From Mesostigma viride (taxonomy: Eukaryota > Streptophyta > Mesostigmatophyceae > Mesostigmatales > Mesostigmataceae), in contig RPFO01000154.1 of NCBI GenBank assembly GCA_009746045.1, positions 8,676,693 through 8,740,692 on the forward strand: a stretch of 64,000 bases of DNA. Reading direction: 5' to 3'. Positions 10,984-21,017 of this stretch are shown here, one piece after another. The translations under genes were made by a program, and so were the position numbers. How positions within the stretch are numbered: the stretch's first letter is position 1; the number at the start of each line of letters is the position of its first letter. The notes under the pieces are model-generated. The model was not told the origin of the DNA. It was given only the letters and a program-made list of their open reading frames with translations, and did not search any database.

Positions 10984-12341
10984 TTAATATCTACAGAGGA
11001 AGTAGTTATATTAATCAATAGGTTTACTTTGCTGGTTATGGCTACCAGCACAGAACGCACGAGGCACGTGAGAACCGTCGCCGAAGGTGCGAGGACACAG
11101 GTGCAGGGAAAGTGGTGCTACCAAGTGGCAGCGTCCTGCTCGTTATATACTAATTGTGACGCAGTCACATCCAGATGACTGATAGGACAGATCATCTCAC
11201 AATATTGCTGTCCTTCACTCTGGACCAGCAGATCTCGACTCGTTATCCATAAATAGTCACATCAGTGTCCTGTCGCACAAGTCCTGTCACTATTTGTTAC
11301 GTCTAATCAATAGCATTGAATAGACCGCAGTGTCGGAGACTAAATGTCCTATCGTACACTGTGACAAGACGTCGTATGCCACGCGTCACTTGAAGAACCA
11401 CCGTAGAATCACCGAATCCAAGTAGAATGTAGTAGAACAGTATCTTGCTCATATCTCGAGCAATACTCATCAGAATGAACCCGTTTCTGGATTGTAGTAA
11501 CCGGAAGTAGAATCTCTACAAGCCAAGTAGCTTAGTAGAATAATATTGCTTGCCAGGCAATATTAACTCCAGCCCTTTCTTCTCTTTTAGAGCTTGGACA
11601 TAACAGCCATATTAACTCCAGCCCTTTCTTTCTTTTAGAGCTGTTAGGCTTGGCAACACATATATAGAAACAACATGCATAGCACTTGACATCCCTCCCA
11701 GCTCTCTGTAGTCTCTGCTCGGGATTAATCAAGCACCAGATCACAACACATCTCAGCCATGACGAATTACAATGAATTCCCTATCCACTGGAAGTAGAAA
11801 GCCAAGTGTTTGGAGTAGCAGCTTGTGGCTAACCAGAATAATGACCAAAATGGAATCACCACCATAATGGCTCCTGATTGGAACCCCACAAGTTACCCAC
11901 AAGACCTTATCAGGTAGACATTGATAGTTATCAGAACTGGCGCCCACCATGGACTGAGAAATAGCACATCACAAAATATATTAAGCACATGACAAACTAC
12001 CTTCCTCTGTCTGGGACAAAACTAGGGGGACCTGTCGCCACCTCACCAGCAAGGTTGATGGGTCAGCCAATCCGGGAAAATCCGCCTAAGCAGCCCCAGG
12101 GAATCGAACCCTGCCCTATAAAATCCCTTTGGTTGAGACAAACCTCAAACTGAGGACAAACCCCCAACCAACATCATGCTCCATGACTGAGCATTACATA
12201 GAATACAGTATTATACACATATGTACACAGAGCATTACTGCCCTCAGAGCATCACAGCTCTCAGCATAACAGAGCCCAGCTCTATGTTAGCTCTTCTCAC
12301 CCAATCAGTCACCAAACTCAAAGCTCCAACTGGAATTGCTC
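10984..12341. other. Noncoding region downstream of copia-like pol
   Basis: Lies 3' of the minus-strand pol at 12345 and probably holds its 3' untranslated region and LTR, but no matching 5' LTR was found. It contains a short direct repeat around an ATATTAACTCCAGCCCTTTC word (11562-11590 and 11610-11635) and, at about 12090-12112, a B-box-like GGTTCGATTCC with a 5-bp T-stem but no tRNA-like partner. Confidence 0.4.
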
Positions 12342-12344
12342 AAC

Positions 12345-15300
12345 TCACACAGAGGAGCTCATCAGCTTGTAAAGAAGCTTATATTGCTCAGCAGACTTGT
12401 GAGGCAACTTGGTCAAGGCATCAGCAGGATTCTCAGAACCTGGAAGATGTTGAATATCCACCAGACCTGCCAACTCCTTCAACAGGAGATAATCCAGATC
12501 TCTGCTTCTGGCCAACTGCTTGTGCACAAACTGGACCATGCCCATGTTATCTGAAAGGATCAAGGTCTCCAGCTGAAGAGTATGAGGAGTCACTGAAGCC
12601 ATAGCTAGCAACAGCTCCTTGATGTACAAACTGGACTGAATCCCTTCACAAATGGCTCTGCACTCAGAGACATCTGAACTCACAGCAACCCTTCTTTGAA
12701 GACGACTGTACCAGGCCACAAGACTAGGCCTATGTTGCTGAAGCACAAACAAGCCAGCTGACCTGCCTCTGACCTTAGAAACTTGCCTGCTATCCATGGA
12801 GCTATCAACATAGATATCCAAGGAAAATGGCAAAGACAAATCAATCCCAGCTAAAGTAATACCAGGAGACTTGTTAACATGTGCAATAATCTGGGAAGGC
12901 TCCTCCAGAATTAGCACATCATCAGGGGATCTGCTATGGACCATCATGTCAGGCCCACAAATGCTGCCATACCAGGCCAACTTGCCTTTCAGCTCAGGTG
13001 CAATGGATGACGTCATGACCTCTGGAACAGATTGAAGAATGGTACTCTTGTAGTCATTGCCCGCCTGCAGCTTAATCAGCCACTGACTCCCCTCCTGAAC
13101 CAATGTAGCCTGCATTCCACAGAACGTGACAGCCTCTCCAGGCTTCTGCCACAATTCTTTTCCCAAAGGAAATGCATCATTAATGATGGGCACAAACTGA
13201 CTCAACCACTTAGTGGGAGCAATCAAGTGCAAGTCATCACCATGCAGGCTAGCATACACAGGTAAATCATGCCACCTACCCAGCAATAAACATGGGTCCA
13301 CAGATGACACCTTCAACCCACAGTGCTTAGTCAAGAAGTCTTCCAGGGTAAGCCTCCAAATGATGGGACTGGACCTGAGACCTTCTAGACCCTTCAGAAT
13401 CAGCAGGTAGCTAGACTGGAGCTCTGCCTGCCAGGCTACAGGAACTGGCACATGAAATGGAGTTTCACAATGCCACACCTGCTGAGCCACACTGGGATCA
13501 CCCTTCAGAAATGCTCTCTTGAAATCTAGCAGAACTGAAGACACATCAGCACCCTGGTTCAGCATACCGACATACAGGCACAATAAAATACGCCATGTAT
13601 CATGTAGCATCCCAGGTGTATACAACTCCTCGCCCAGAAGATCCCCAGTACCACGGTATTCATTAAGAACTGGACGCACATGGGGAACAGACACCCCCTC
13701 CACCTCCTTCCGCTTGATGACGAATCTGAGCTTCAACCGTGTACTGTATGGAGGAACTTCATTCACAGGCTGACAGCAGTCAAACTGCAACCACTCCTCT
13801 AGGGCCTTGGCAAATGCTAGCCTCCAGGCCTCAAACATCAGAGGAGAACTCATTTCCTGGACAAGCTGATCATAGCTAAGAGGAGAATGAGCAGCCAGTG
13901 ATCTCTTAGTAATACCAATACTGCTAGGATGAAGAGCAGCTGGCATCACAAGACTGGAAGCCACAGGAATCTGATCCTCAGGCCACTGCACATTCCTGAT
14001 CGCTTTCACAGAGAAAAAATTAAGATTCAGGGCCCTGAAGTTAGTCAGTGGAATGCTACCCCAACCCTTACGAATAAGGCTATGAGATACAACCACAACT
14101 CCAGGGGTGCAAAGAAAATTCTGACCCAAGATGATAGGGCCATCGTAATCTTCTAGCACTAGGAAGGAAACATCTACACCCATAAATGGTAAGATGATTT
14201 CTCCTACCACTTTCATATGAACCCTGCCACTAAAGTCAGACACCCAGGAACAGCTAGACTCGCCAATCTGCCGCTGCCCTGTATGCTGAGACCCCATGAT
14301 GGAGACCTCTGCATTGGTATCTACTTCTAGTGCAGTGCACTCGGACTCCCCCAACTGGCTGAGCTTGGACACCCGAGGCTTTTGCTTGGCTTTTTGCATA
14401 GCCAGCACCACATCTTTCAGGCCCACACCTCTATGCTTAGTGAGGCTAGAGGGGACCACATCTGCCTGCTCTAAATCTGGAAAGTTAACCGGTCCAGGGG
14501 TCTGGCCAGGACTTACCCGGGGATTACTTCCAGCCGGAACGTGATGATCAGGGATGACGTCATGACCAACTGGCAAGGTTGTCACATCAGGAGTTACTGC
14601 CTCTGCTTCAGCACCCCTTAGACGTACATATGACCACGACAGACGGTGCACATTCTGGGGAGGATCCTCCATCTTCACCCAGCACTTGTGCCCAGCTAGT
14701 TCCACCCTGGTCACTACTCCAGGGTGCCAGCTACCACGCTTGCCTGCAAGCTTGGGCTCTTTCCACACAATTACCCTCTGGCCAACAACAGGTTTCAGAA
14801 CACTCCAGCCCTTGTCTTTCTGCCTCAACTTGGCAAACTTGAACATAAGGCTATCTTTCCAGGCTTGCTCAACCTCAGTAGGGAGCTCCCGAAGATGCAA
14901 TGATAATGGAGTCACAGGGACCTCTCCAACATACATGGGTGCCCTGACATTCAATCTGTCCTCAACTGACCTTAACCAGGCCGTCTTGATAATAGCTGGA
15001 ACCAATCTTGGAATCTTCTTCTCCGTCAGCAGAATAGTCTTGAGTTCTCTGATTGTCCTCTCCACCACGCCTTGACTGCCATGGGACTCCCTGTGTACAA
15101 CAAATAACTCAGGGAGGTCTTCATGCCCCATGCAGCACTCAAATTCTAAATCACACTGCAGCTGGATCACTGGTTTCATTCTGGATCTGATAGCCTGGAG
15201 CCCAGCCACCAAACATGGCTTAGATTTGTCTTGCAACAGCTCCAGCACCTTGTACTTGGTGTATCTGTCAACACCCACCAACAAAATCAGTTTCCTGATT

Positions 15301-15839
15301 TCTTGGATATCACATTGTACATATCCAGGCTGCAACACAGGTTGTCTGACATGAGACTTCTTAGGCTTGGGAGCAACCAGCCTACAGGAACAAGCCTCAG
15401 CAACCTGCTTTACTGCATTAAACAAAGATGTCCCTCCCAGCCTCCTTGCAAACTGGAGTGCCTGGGCAGCATGACCAAACATATGATGCAATCTCAATGC
15501 AATGTTTGACACAAGAGACATTTTATTAAATACAGGTGAGGTGCTTGGAACAGCACTCTCTCTTACAATCAAGCTCCCCATTGCATCATTCAGGCCATCA
15601 GCCTCATCCTCCTCCTCTAAAGGAGCTTCCTGCCCTAAGGCAGGACTTCCACGCTCCAACATTGAAGGAGTACGCAAACTACCTCCAAGAGCCATGTGGG
15701 AACGTTGTTGTCTTGTGGTAACTGCTTTCACCATGGTGACGTGGGAAGACCCAGTCACTACCCCATTGTGTTCTTCCTCCATGGATGCACCCTCAACCTG
15801 TGCAGGGAGCAAATTAACTTCATCCAGAGTAATGGGGGG
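12345..15839 (-). CDS. Copia-related Pol polyprotein (IN-PR-RT-RNase H order)
   Basis: An uninterrupted frame of about 1,155 codons; numbering here starts at a TTG at 15812, and the frame is open to 15839. In order it shows a GAG-pre-integrase zinc region (H...H, CSC; about 107-147), an integrase core with D168, D221 and E251 (29 residues between the last two), and an IN C-terminal region to about 400. A retropepsin-like segment follows (EVDTNA at 496-501, DYDGPIILGQNFL at 555-567), then a copia-type RT (LLDFKRAF at 761-768, HGDD at 857-860, where YVDD is usual) and RNase H ending with ENPADALTKL. Its gag lies upstream at 15896-16947. A protease after the integrase is not the copia standard. 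Confidence 0.88.
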   Translation of the reverse strand, partial: PPITLDEVNLLPAQVEGASMEEEHNGVVTGSSHVTMVKAVTTRQQRSHMALGGSLRTPSMLERGSPALGQEAPLEEEDEADGLNDAMGSLIVRESAVPSTSPVFNKMSLVSNIALRLHHMFGHAAQALQFARRLGGTSLFNAVKQVAEACSCRLVAPKPKKSHVRQPVLQPGYVQCDIQEIRKLILLVGVDRYTKYKVLELLQDKSKPCLVAGLQAIRSRMKPVIQLQCDLEFECCMGHEDLPELFVVHRESHGSQGVVERTIRELKTILLTEKKIPRLVPAIIKTAWLRSVEDRLNVRAPMYVGEVPVTPLSLHLRELPTEVEQAWKDSLMFKFAKLRQKDKGWSVLKPVVGQRVIVWKEPKLAGKRGSWHPGVVTRVELAGHKCWVKMEDPPQNVHRLSWSYVRLRGAEAEAVTPDVTTLPVGHDVIPDHHVPAGSNPRVSPGQTPGPVNFPDLEQADVVPSSLTKHRGVGLKDVVLAMQKAKQKPRVSKLSQLGESECTALEVDTNAEVSIMGSQHTGQRQIGESSCSWVSDFSGRVHMKVVGEIILPFMGVDVSFLVLEDYDGPIILGQNFLCTPGVVVVSHSLIRKGWGSIPLTNFRALNLNFFSVKAIRNVQWPEDQIPVASSLVMPAALHPSSIGITKRSLAAHSPLSYDQLVQEMSSPLMFEAWRLAFAKALEEWLQFDCCQPVNEVPPYSTRLKLRFVIKRKEVEGVSVPHVRPVLNEYRGTGDLLGEELYTPGMLHDTWRILLCLYVGMLNQGADVSSVLLDFKRAFLKGDPSVAQQVWHCETPFHVPVPVAWQAELQSSYLLILKGLEGLRSSPIIWRLTLEDFLTKHCGLKVSSVDPCLLLGRWHDLPVYASLHGDDLHLIAPTKWLSQFVPIINDAFPLGKELWQKPGEAVTFCGMQATLVQEGSQWLIKLQAGNDYKSTILQSVPEVMTSSIAPELKGKLAWYGSICGPDMMVHSRSPDDVLILEEPSQIIAHVNKSPGITLAGIDLSLPFSLDIYVDSSMDSRQVSKVRGRSAGLFVLQQHRPSLVAWYSRLQRRVAVSSDVSECRAICEGIQSSLYIKELLLAMASVTPHTLQLETLILSDNMGMVQFVHKQLARSRDLDYLLLKELAGLVDIQHLPGSENPADALTKLPHKSAEQYKLLYKLMSSSV

Positions 15840-15895
15840 TCACTCTTAGCCCCCTCCCTGGCGGACCCTAGCAAGCCCAGGGAAGGCTGAGCCTG

Positions 15896-16947
15896 TCAGG
15901 TTGGGTTGTTATACCCACCTTGGCCCCTTTGCTTACGCCAGCTAGGGCAGTCCTTACGGATGTGACCCTGCTGGTGACAGAAATAACATGTGATACGAGG
16001 TGTCCCCACCCCAGGTGGTCCCCGCTGGGACCCCACCCTGTTGAAATCAAATCTGGGACGCTGAGCCGCTGGCTGCTCCTGGGAAGGACCTCCACGACGC
16101 TTGAAGCCACTGAAGCCCTTGGCCTGGAAGCCCCCCCGCTTGGAAGGCCCTGACCTTGGTGGGCCATAACCGTTGGAGGGCTGCCCCCCCATTGGTTGCC
16201 CTTGACCTTGGGAACACTGCCCCCTGCTGCAGCTGCCATGTCCACCTTATCCTTCTCCTTCTGCTTCTCCCTGGCCTTGTCTGCCTCCTTCTTGCCACCC
16301 ACATACTTGCCCCTGAAATAATCCTTAATCTTGGCCACCATAGCAGCCCAGGTGGTGCATGTACGCATGTGCACCTGCAGGTTATCCAAGGTGACCTCAT
16401 CCAATCCCAGGCTACCTAGGAAATCATCCATGGCAATCTCATCTGACACTACATACCCCTTGCCAGCACAATTGTGCCTGAGCTCCTGAAAATCCTCAAA
16501 TGCCTGCAGAATCAGACCCTCAGCCTTGAAATCAATGTACTCCTTCTTCCAAAAGGAGCCATCACTAGCCCTCTTATCATCTAGGAACACCTCAAACTCA
16601 GCTAGAAAAACCTCCCAGGAGTCTCCATCCTCAAACTTGTCATTTACATACTTCTGCACCCTCTTGGGACACTTGAGAAGGTACTGTGACATACACAGCA
16701 CCTGCAGAGGATTGTTACCATTATACAAGCCCTTATATCCCTTAAGGTGCCTAATGGTAATATCCTTATCCTTAACAGTCCAGTGCTCCTTGAGACTGGG
16801 AAGCTGGTTAAGAATAGCAAAGCCCTCCTGGGCCTTGGCTCTGCGGGGCTGCTCTGCTGCTGCTGCTGGACGATTAAAATTCTGATTAAAATTCTGACCC
16901 CGCAGCATTTGTTCGCCGCGTATCTCGCCGTCTTCCAAACCCTGCAT
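15896..16947 (-). pseudogene. Copia-related Gag, one frameshift
   Basis: The first frame (from 16947) gives an acidic, alpha-helical Gag with LKGYKGLYNG and FLGSLGLDEVTLDNLQ stretches and a basic, lysine-rich linker. At a run of seven G (minus strand, about 16184-16190) it must move into the frame that ends at 15896, which carries a CCHC zinc knuckle (CYFCHQQGHIRKDC). The homopolymer suggests either a one-base error or slippage. The stop is UGA-CAG and pol lies in a different frame, unlike the second copia element here. Confidence 0.8.
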
Positions 16948-17660
16948 GGTCGCTGCAATTAATACAGCAGCGTTTCGCGAGTTTTTTTGTGAATATTATT
17001 TTTCCCTATGACAATGCCGTTCGAACAAGCGAAATCCGGTACACAATGGCTTCGTATTCCGTGAGCAATAAATTTTCAGCTACCATAGCCTTGCACACCG
17101 AATTTCAGTCAACATTGCACGCGCGCACCGAATTTCGTCAACTTTCGCGCGGGAATTACCGGGGAACAGCCCGGCGCTGCGCCGGATTGATGTGTGGGCC
17201 GGACCTGCGCAGGCCCTGCGCTATTAACTAAGAATGCACCTTGCGGCTTAAACACAAGGGCTCTTCGCGAGCACCTGTGGAAAACCTCTAGAACTACCTC
17301 CGATACCAGTGTTACATCCCGAGCCGGACGGTGCGAAAGATCTAATCTAGTATAAGGTGCAGTTTAATAAGCCGGCATAGCCGCGCATCCGCGTATACCG
17401 CGATAGCAAGCAAAGATCGCAGTAAATTGACTAACTGAGCCGCGGTTTGTCCTCAGCTAGGCCTTATAGCATGATTAATTAATCTAGCTATATAACACGG
17501 CATGTCATGAGGCAAATGACATCCGGATTAGTGCCCCTTGGTCTGAGAGAGTCGTCAACTCTCGTTTCATTAATCATCAAACCAAAGAGAGCGAGTCCAT
17601 CGTCCTCAGACCAATTTCACCTAGCTAGCTGCGCTACCAAGCTGGCAAGTTGGTGTGCAA
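16948..17660. other. Noncoding, 5' flank of copia-like element
   Basis: Contains several palindromic tetramer doublets such as TTAATTAA and CTAGCTAG. I could not find an LTR matching the 3' side of the element, so the 5' end may be deleted. No gene seen. Confidence 0.4.
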
Positions 17661-17812
17661 GTTGTACAAGCTAACGCTTATACTTTTTATGCGGAAACCT
17701 TTTTGCTAAGGTTAACGCATATTCTTACATCCTGCGCAGGATGTAAGAATATGCGTTAACCTTAGCAAAAAGGTTTCCGCATAAAAAGTATAAGCGTTAG
17801 CAATTGTACAAA
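17661..17812. repeat. Spacerless palindrome, copy 1
   Basis: Arms of 75 bp meet at 17735/17736 (CCTGC|GCAGG). The right arm has a 2-base AA insertion near its outer end and a few terminal changes; otherwise the arms are exact reverse complements. Outer ends read GTTGTACAAGC / GCTTGTACAAC. Confidence 0.9.
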
Positions 17813-18064
17813 TTAAAACCTTTGCGCGTTGGGGCGGAATATTAAGCGGCTCCCTGACTAGGGTTTTTACTTCCGCATCGAATTACTAATTCGATATCGA
17901 ATTACTGTTTCGATATTAATCCCGGGTAGGTTCGATATCTACCTCGCGAGGCGATTAATTAGGTCCGACCGGTGCCCCGGCGGATCCTCCCAAATAATCC
18001 CTGCCCGGCACTGTCCCCACGAGGTTTCGAACCCATCATGACTTCCGCACCGCGCCGGTTCTAA
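17813..18064. repeat. Spacer of the 403-bp palindrome repeat unit
   Basis: About 250 bp between palindromes, repeated nearly identically at 18218-18466. Contains a TTCGATATCGAATTAC-type inverted motif, TCGCGAGGCGA and a GGTTCGAAACC on the minus strand that fits a Pol III B box. No A box or cloverleaf was found. The whole array 17661-18616 is 2.4 copies of a roughly 403-bp unit. Confidence 0.8.
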
Positions 18065-18217
18065 GTTGTACAAGCTAACGCTTATACTTTTTATGCGGAA
18101 ACCTTTTTGCTAAGGTTAACGCATATTCTTACATCCTGCGCAGGATGTAAGAATATGCGTTAACCTTAGCAAAAAGGTTTCCGCATAAAAAGTATAATAA
18201 GCGTTAGCTTGTACAAC
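18065..18217. repeat. Spacerless palindrome, copy 2
   Basis: Centre at 18139/18140. The left arm is 75 bp; the right arm has a 3-base insertion (AGTATAATAAGCG instead of AGTATAAGCG). Otherwise identical to copies 1 and 3. Confidence 0.9.
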
Positions 18218-18466
18218 AAAAAACCTTTGCGCGTTGGGGCGGAATATTAAGCGGCTCCCTAACTAGGGTTTTTACTTCCGCATCGAATTACTAATTCGAT
18301 ATCGAATTACTGTTTCGATATTAATCCCGGGTAGGTTCGATATCTACCTCGCGAGGCGATTAATTAGGTCCGACCGGTGCCCCGGCGGATCCTCCCAAAT
18401 AATCCCTGCTCGGCACTGTCCCCACGAGGTTTCGAACCCATGACTTCCGCGCCGCGCCGGTTCTAA

Positions 18467-18616
18467 GTTGTACAAGCTAACGCTTATACTTTTTATGCGG
18501 AAACCTTTTTGCTAAGGTTAACGCATATTCTTACATCCTGCGCAGGATGTAAGAATATGCGTTAACCTTAGCAAAAAGGTTTCCGCATAAAAAGTATAAG
18601 CGTTAGCTTGTACAAC
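18467..18616. repeat. Spacerless palindrome, copy 3 (perfect, 150 bp)
   Basis: By eye, every base of the 75-bp arms pairs, with the centre at 18541/18542. Such a sequence can extrude as a cruciform and is normally unstable in replication. Structure resembles a MITE made only of its inverted repeats. Confidence 0.9.
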
Positions 18617-19149
18617 TGTGCAGGCGCGCCGACATGCGCGCCGATCTTCCAGATACTGCCGTCAAGCCCCAATAGGTTCTGTCTGACGTCTAGGGCCGGC
18701 CCGGCCCCTAGAAGATCTCGTACTTCTGGCTAGGCCCAAAATAACTGGTCCGAAACACACAAAGTCCCGAACTTAGGACAAATTCCCAAATAAGTCCCGA
18801 ATTGAGTCCTATAGTCCGGCGGACTATGAAAGCGAGCTATCGAAAGTCCCAAACGAATAACAAATGACTTTCGACCTTATTTATTGAAGGCATTGTTACG
18901 CCCATACAAAGGTCTGGGCCGTAACAGTGTCTCGTCGTTCACACACACGCCATTTGGCACTGCCTGAGGAGCATTCTGGCTTTGTGTATTCCATAACTTG
19001 CATTAAAAACACCTGTGAAGAACACGCGTTTTACGACAAGCAAAACCAACCTCTTTTCACACTCTACATTTTTTACCCACATTTTCGAAAAATGGCTCCC
19101 AAGAACAACCAGAACAACAAGGGTAAGTGTTACGTCCTAAACCTCTACC
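18617..19149. other. No gene recognised; target region of the copia-like insertion
   Basis: Sequence at 18927-19154 includes a short frame (ATG at 19092, MAPKNNQNNKG) followed by a GTAAGT-like donor at about 19123. This could be a first exon disrupted by the element inserted at 19155. Not enough remains to name a gene. Confidence 0.3.
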
Positions 19150-19154
19150 GCCAC

Positions 19155-19738
19155 TGTTATATTATAGGTTTCAGCTCGCAGTCACATGGAAATAATTAAT
19201 GATTGTGTGCCGGTACTTAGCCATTTTGTGGTTCGAGGCGTTTGGGTTGATTCGGCGCATTGGGACTTAGCCGTTTTGAGGTTCGGCTGAATTTTGGCTT
19301 GTGTGACCTACGACGATTTAAGTTACGCTGTGTGCGTTATGCCTCGTGAGTTACGCCCTAGACTTTGGCTGTGCGGCACTGGTCCGGTACTGAGGTGCGG
19401 ACTAGGATTCTGGGTACTGCCGGCTGGCGTGACAAGTGGCGAGATACTGGTGTGTGTCGATTGGTCGGTACTCGGCTGGTGTGTTGTAACGGAGATGTGT
19501 AACGGAGATGCGTTCCCAGGCTTGCGTCGGTGCCTAGCGCCGCAGGCTAGCCTAGCCGCCTGACAGACGATGATGATCCAAAAGCCAGCATTGTGTTGCG
19601 GCGGTCCAACGGTTGTTGCTGCTATGCTGGCAATGGCTATGGTTGCGCTGGTAAATTAAGCTGGGGGCTTGGCTCTGAGTTTGTAACCTGATTACCGTAA
19701 AATTATCATTTAATAAAATTCGAACTCGATTTTAACAT
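19155..19738 (+). repeat. 5' LTR of the copia-related element
   Basis: 584 bp with TG...CA ends. Compared with the 3' LTR it lacks two CATG tetramers and has about three substitutions and small A/T-run indels. It should hold the element promoter; no clear TATA box was assigned. Confidence 0.92.
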
Positions 19739-19777
19739 GTACTAGGACGGGGTTAATTAATAAGGAAAAACGTAGCA

Positions 19778-20748
19778 ATGTCGGATCAAGAACAAGAAGA
19801 GACGGATTCGAGAAAGCGTACTGGGTGGAAGGATTTAAGAAATGAGAAGAATTTGATAGAGCTGTGCAAAACACGAGTCGGGACAATTCCTCTTGATGCG
19901 GCAGTGACATTGGTAGAGGATTTCTGTGACAGGTTTGAGGCGTTTGTGGCGGATCATGCAGATAAAACCGAGGATCTGTATGGGCTATTCCGGGATGCCG
20001 GAATGTTTAGAGCCGACAACGCCATTCTAGTAAATTGCCTGCGCTCCTGCCGTGACGAGAAAATCGAGGGCGCTGCAATTGGAGGTAGGTTGCGTGCAGC
20101 ACTTCTTGAATCGAAAGCATCTGCCAAGTCTCGTCATGTTGGCATTTATAATTGGGTGCCGAAGCGTCCCTACACACTCGACCTTCTCGCTTTGAGAAAT
20201 GCGAGAAACGAGAGTGTAAAGGATGGCATTCCGGTGGTGGAACTGGCGGTGGTGGACCGTTATGTTCGCAATGCCAAGGACCTTAATTTCCAGAATGCCA
20301 TGGCAGCTCTCAAGCGTGAGAAAGCCGAGGATGATCTCAATAAGGCGATTGAGGTTATCACGGGCATTGTCGAGGGTGAGGAGAGGGACATGGTGGCCCA
20401 ACTGCGGGCCCAAGGTAAGCTCAATGAGCTGGGTCTGATTTCCCCTGCATTACCGCCTGTCGCTGTGAATTCCATTCCTTCTTCTGGTGGTGCCCAAGGT
20501 GGTGCTGCTAAAGCGCCGGATGGGGGCAAGGTGGCCGCCATTGCGGGCGGTGGTGGCTCTAGCGGCGCGGGGCCCAGCGGGCCTCGGGGCAATGGGGGCC
20601 CGATGCGTAGGGGCAATAAGGGCAGCTTCAGCCGAGCGCAGCGCATGCCTGGGAAGCGATGGCAGCAAGGTAGACAGCAGCCATACCCGCAGCAGCAGCA
20701 GCATGCACAACAGCCAGCTGCGTCGCCGTATCAGCAGCAACAGCGCTC

Positions 20749-20802
<54 letters not shown>

Positions 20803-21013
20803 TGCACAGCCGGCGGTGCATGGGGCATGCTTTGTGTGTGGGAAGTCGGGACACATGGCAGCCAATTGCTATCACAGGCACAAGGACACTCTCCAGGCAC
20901 GCAGCAACGCCAACTCGCAAGCACCAGCGGTGTGTCACAGGTGTGGGCAGCCAGGGCACTTTGCGAGGGACACTCACCTGTGCCCAGCGGCCCAGGGCGG
21001 TGGCCGTAGGTGA
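19778..21013 (+). CDS. Gag of the copia-related element
   Basis: 411 residues. An acidic start (MSDQEQEETD) leads to a helical capsid-like region (about 20-215), a glycine/alanine/proline-rich linker (about 230-285), a glutamine-rich region with an unbroken CAG-coded run of roughly 17 Gln (about 327-344), then two CCHC zinc knuckles: CFVCGKSGHMAANC (about 351-364) and a second one, CHRCGQPGHFARDTHLC, with an irregular last spacing (about 388-404). Gag packages the element RNA into particles. It ends at a UGA followed by CUA-G, and pol continues in the same frame. The zinc-knuckle Gag is followed directly by integrase, with no protease between. Confidence 0.9.
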
Positions 21014-21017
21014 CTAG
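21011..21017 (+). promoter_or_regulatory. Candidate stop-codon readthrough site UGA-CUA-G
   Basis: The gag stop TGA (21011-21013) is followed by CTAG. The reading frame after it stays open and in phase into pol (ATG at 21029). UGA followed by CUA is the best-known leaky stop context in eukaryotes and in several RNA viruses. Readthrough would give a Gag-Pol fusion at a low ratio. Confidence 0.65.

Noticed and set aside
12062-12119. tRNA-like element (T-arm with GGTTCGATTCC on the minus strand)
   Set aside because: The 5-bp T-stem and loop are good but no matching acceptor 5' strand, D arm or anticodon arm could be folded upstream.
17940-18060. Pol III gene suggested by GGTTCGAAACC in the palindrome spacer
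   Set aside because: Only the B-box-like word is present; no A box at proper distance and no T-run terminator.
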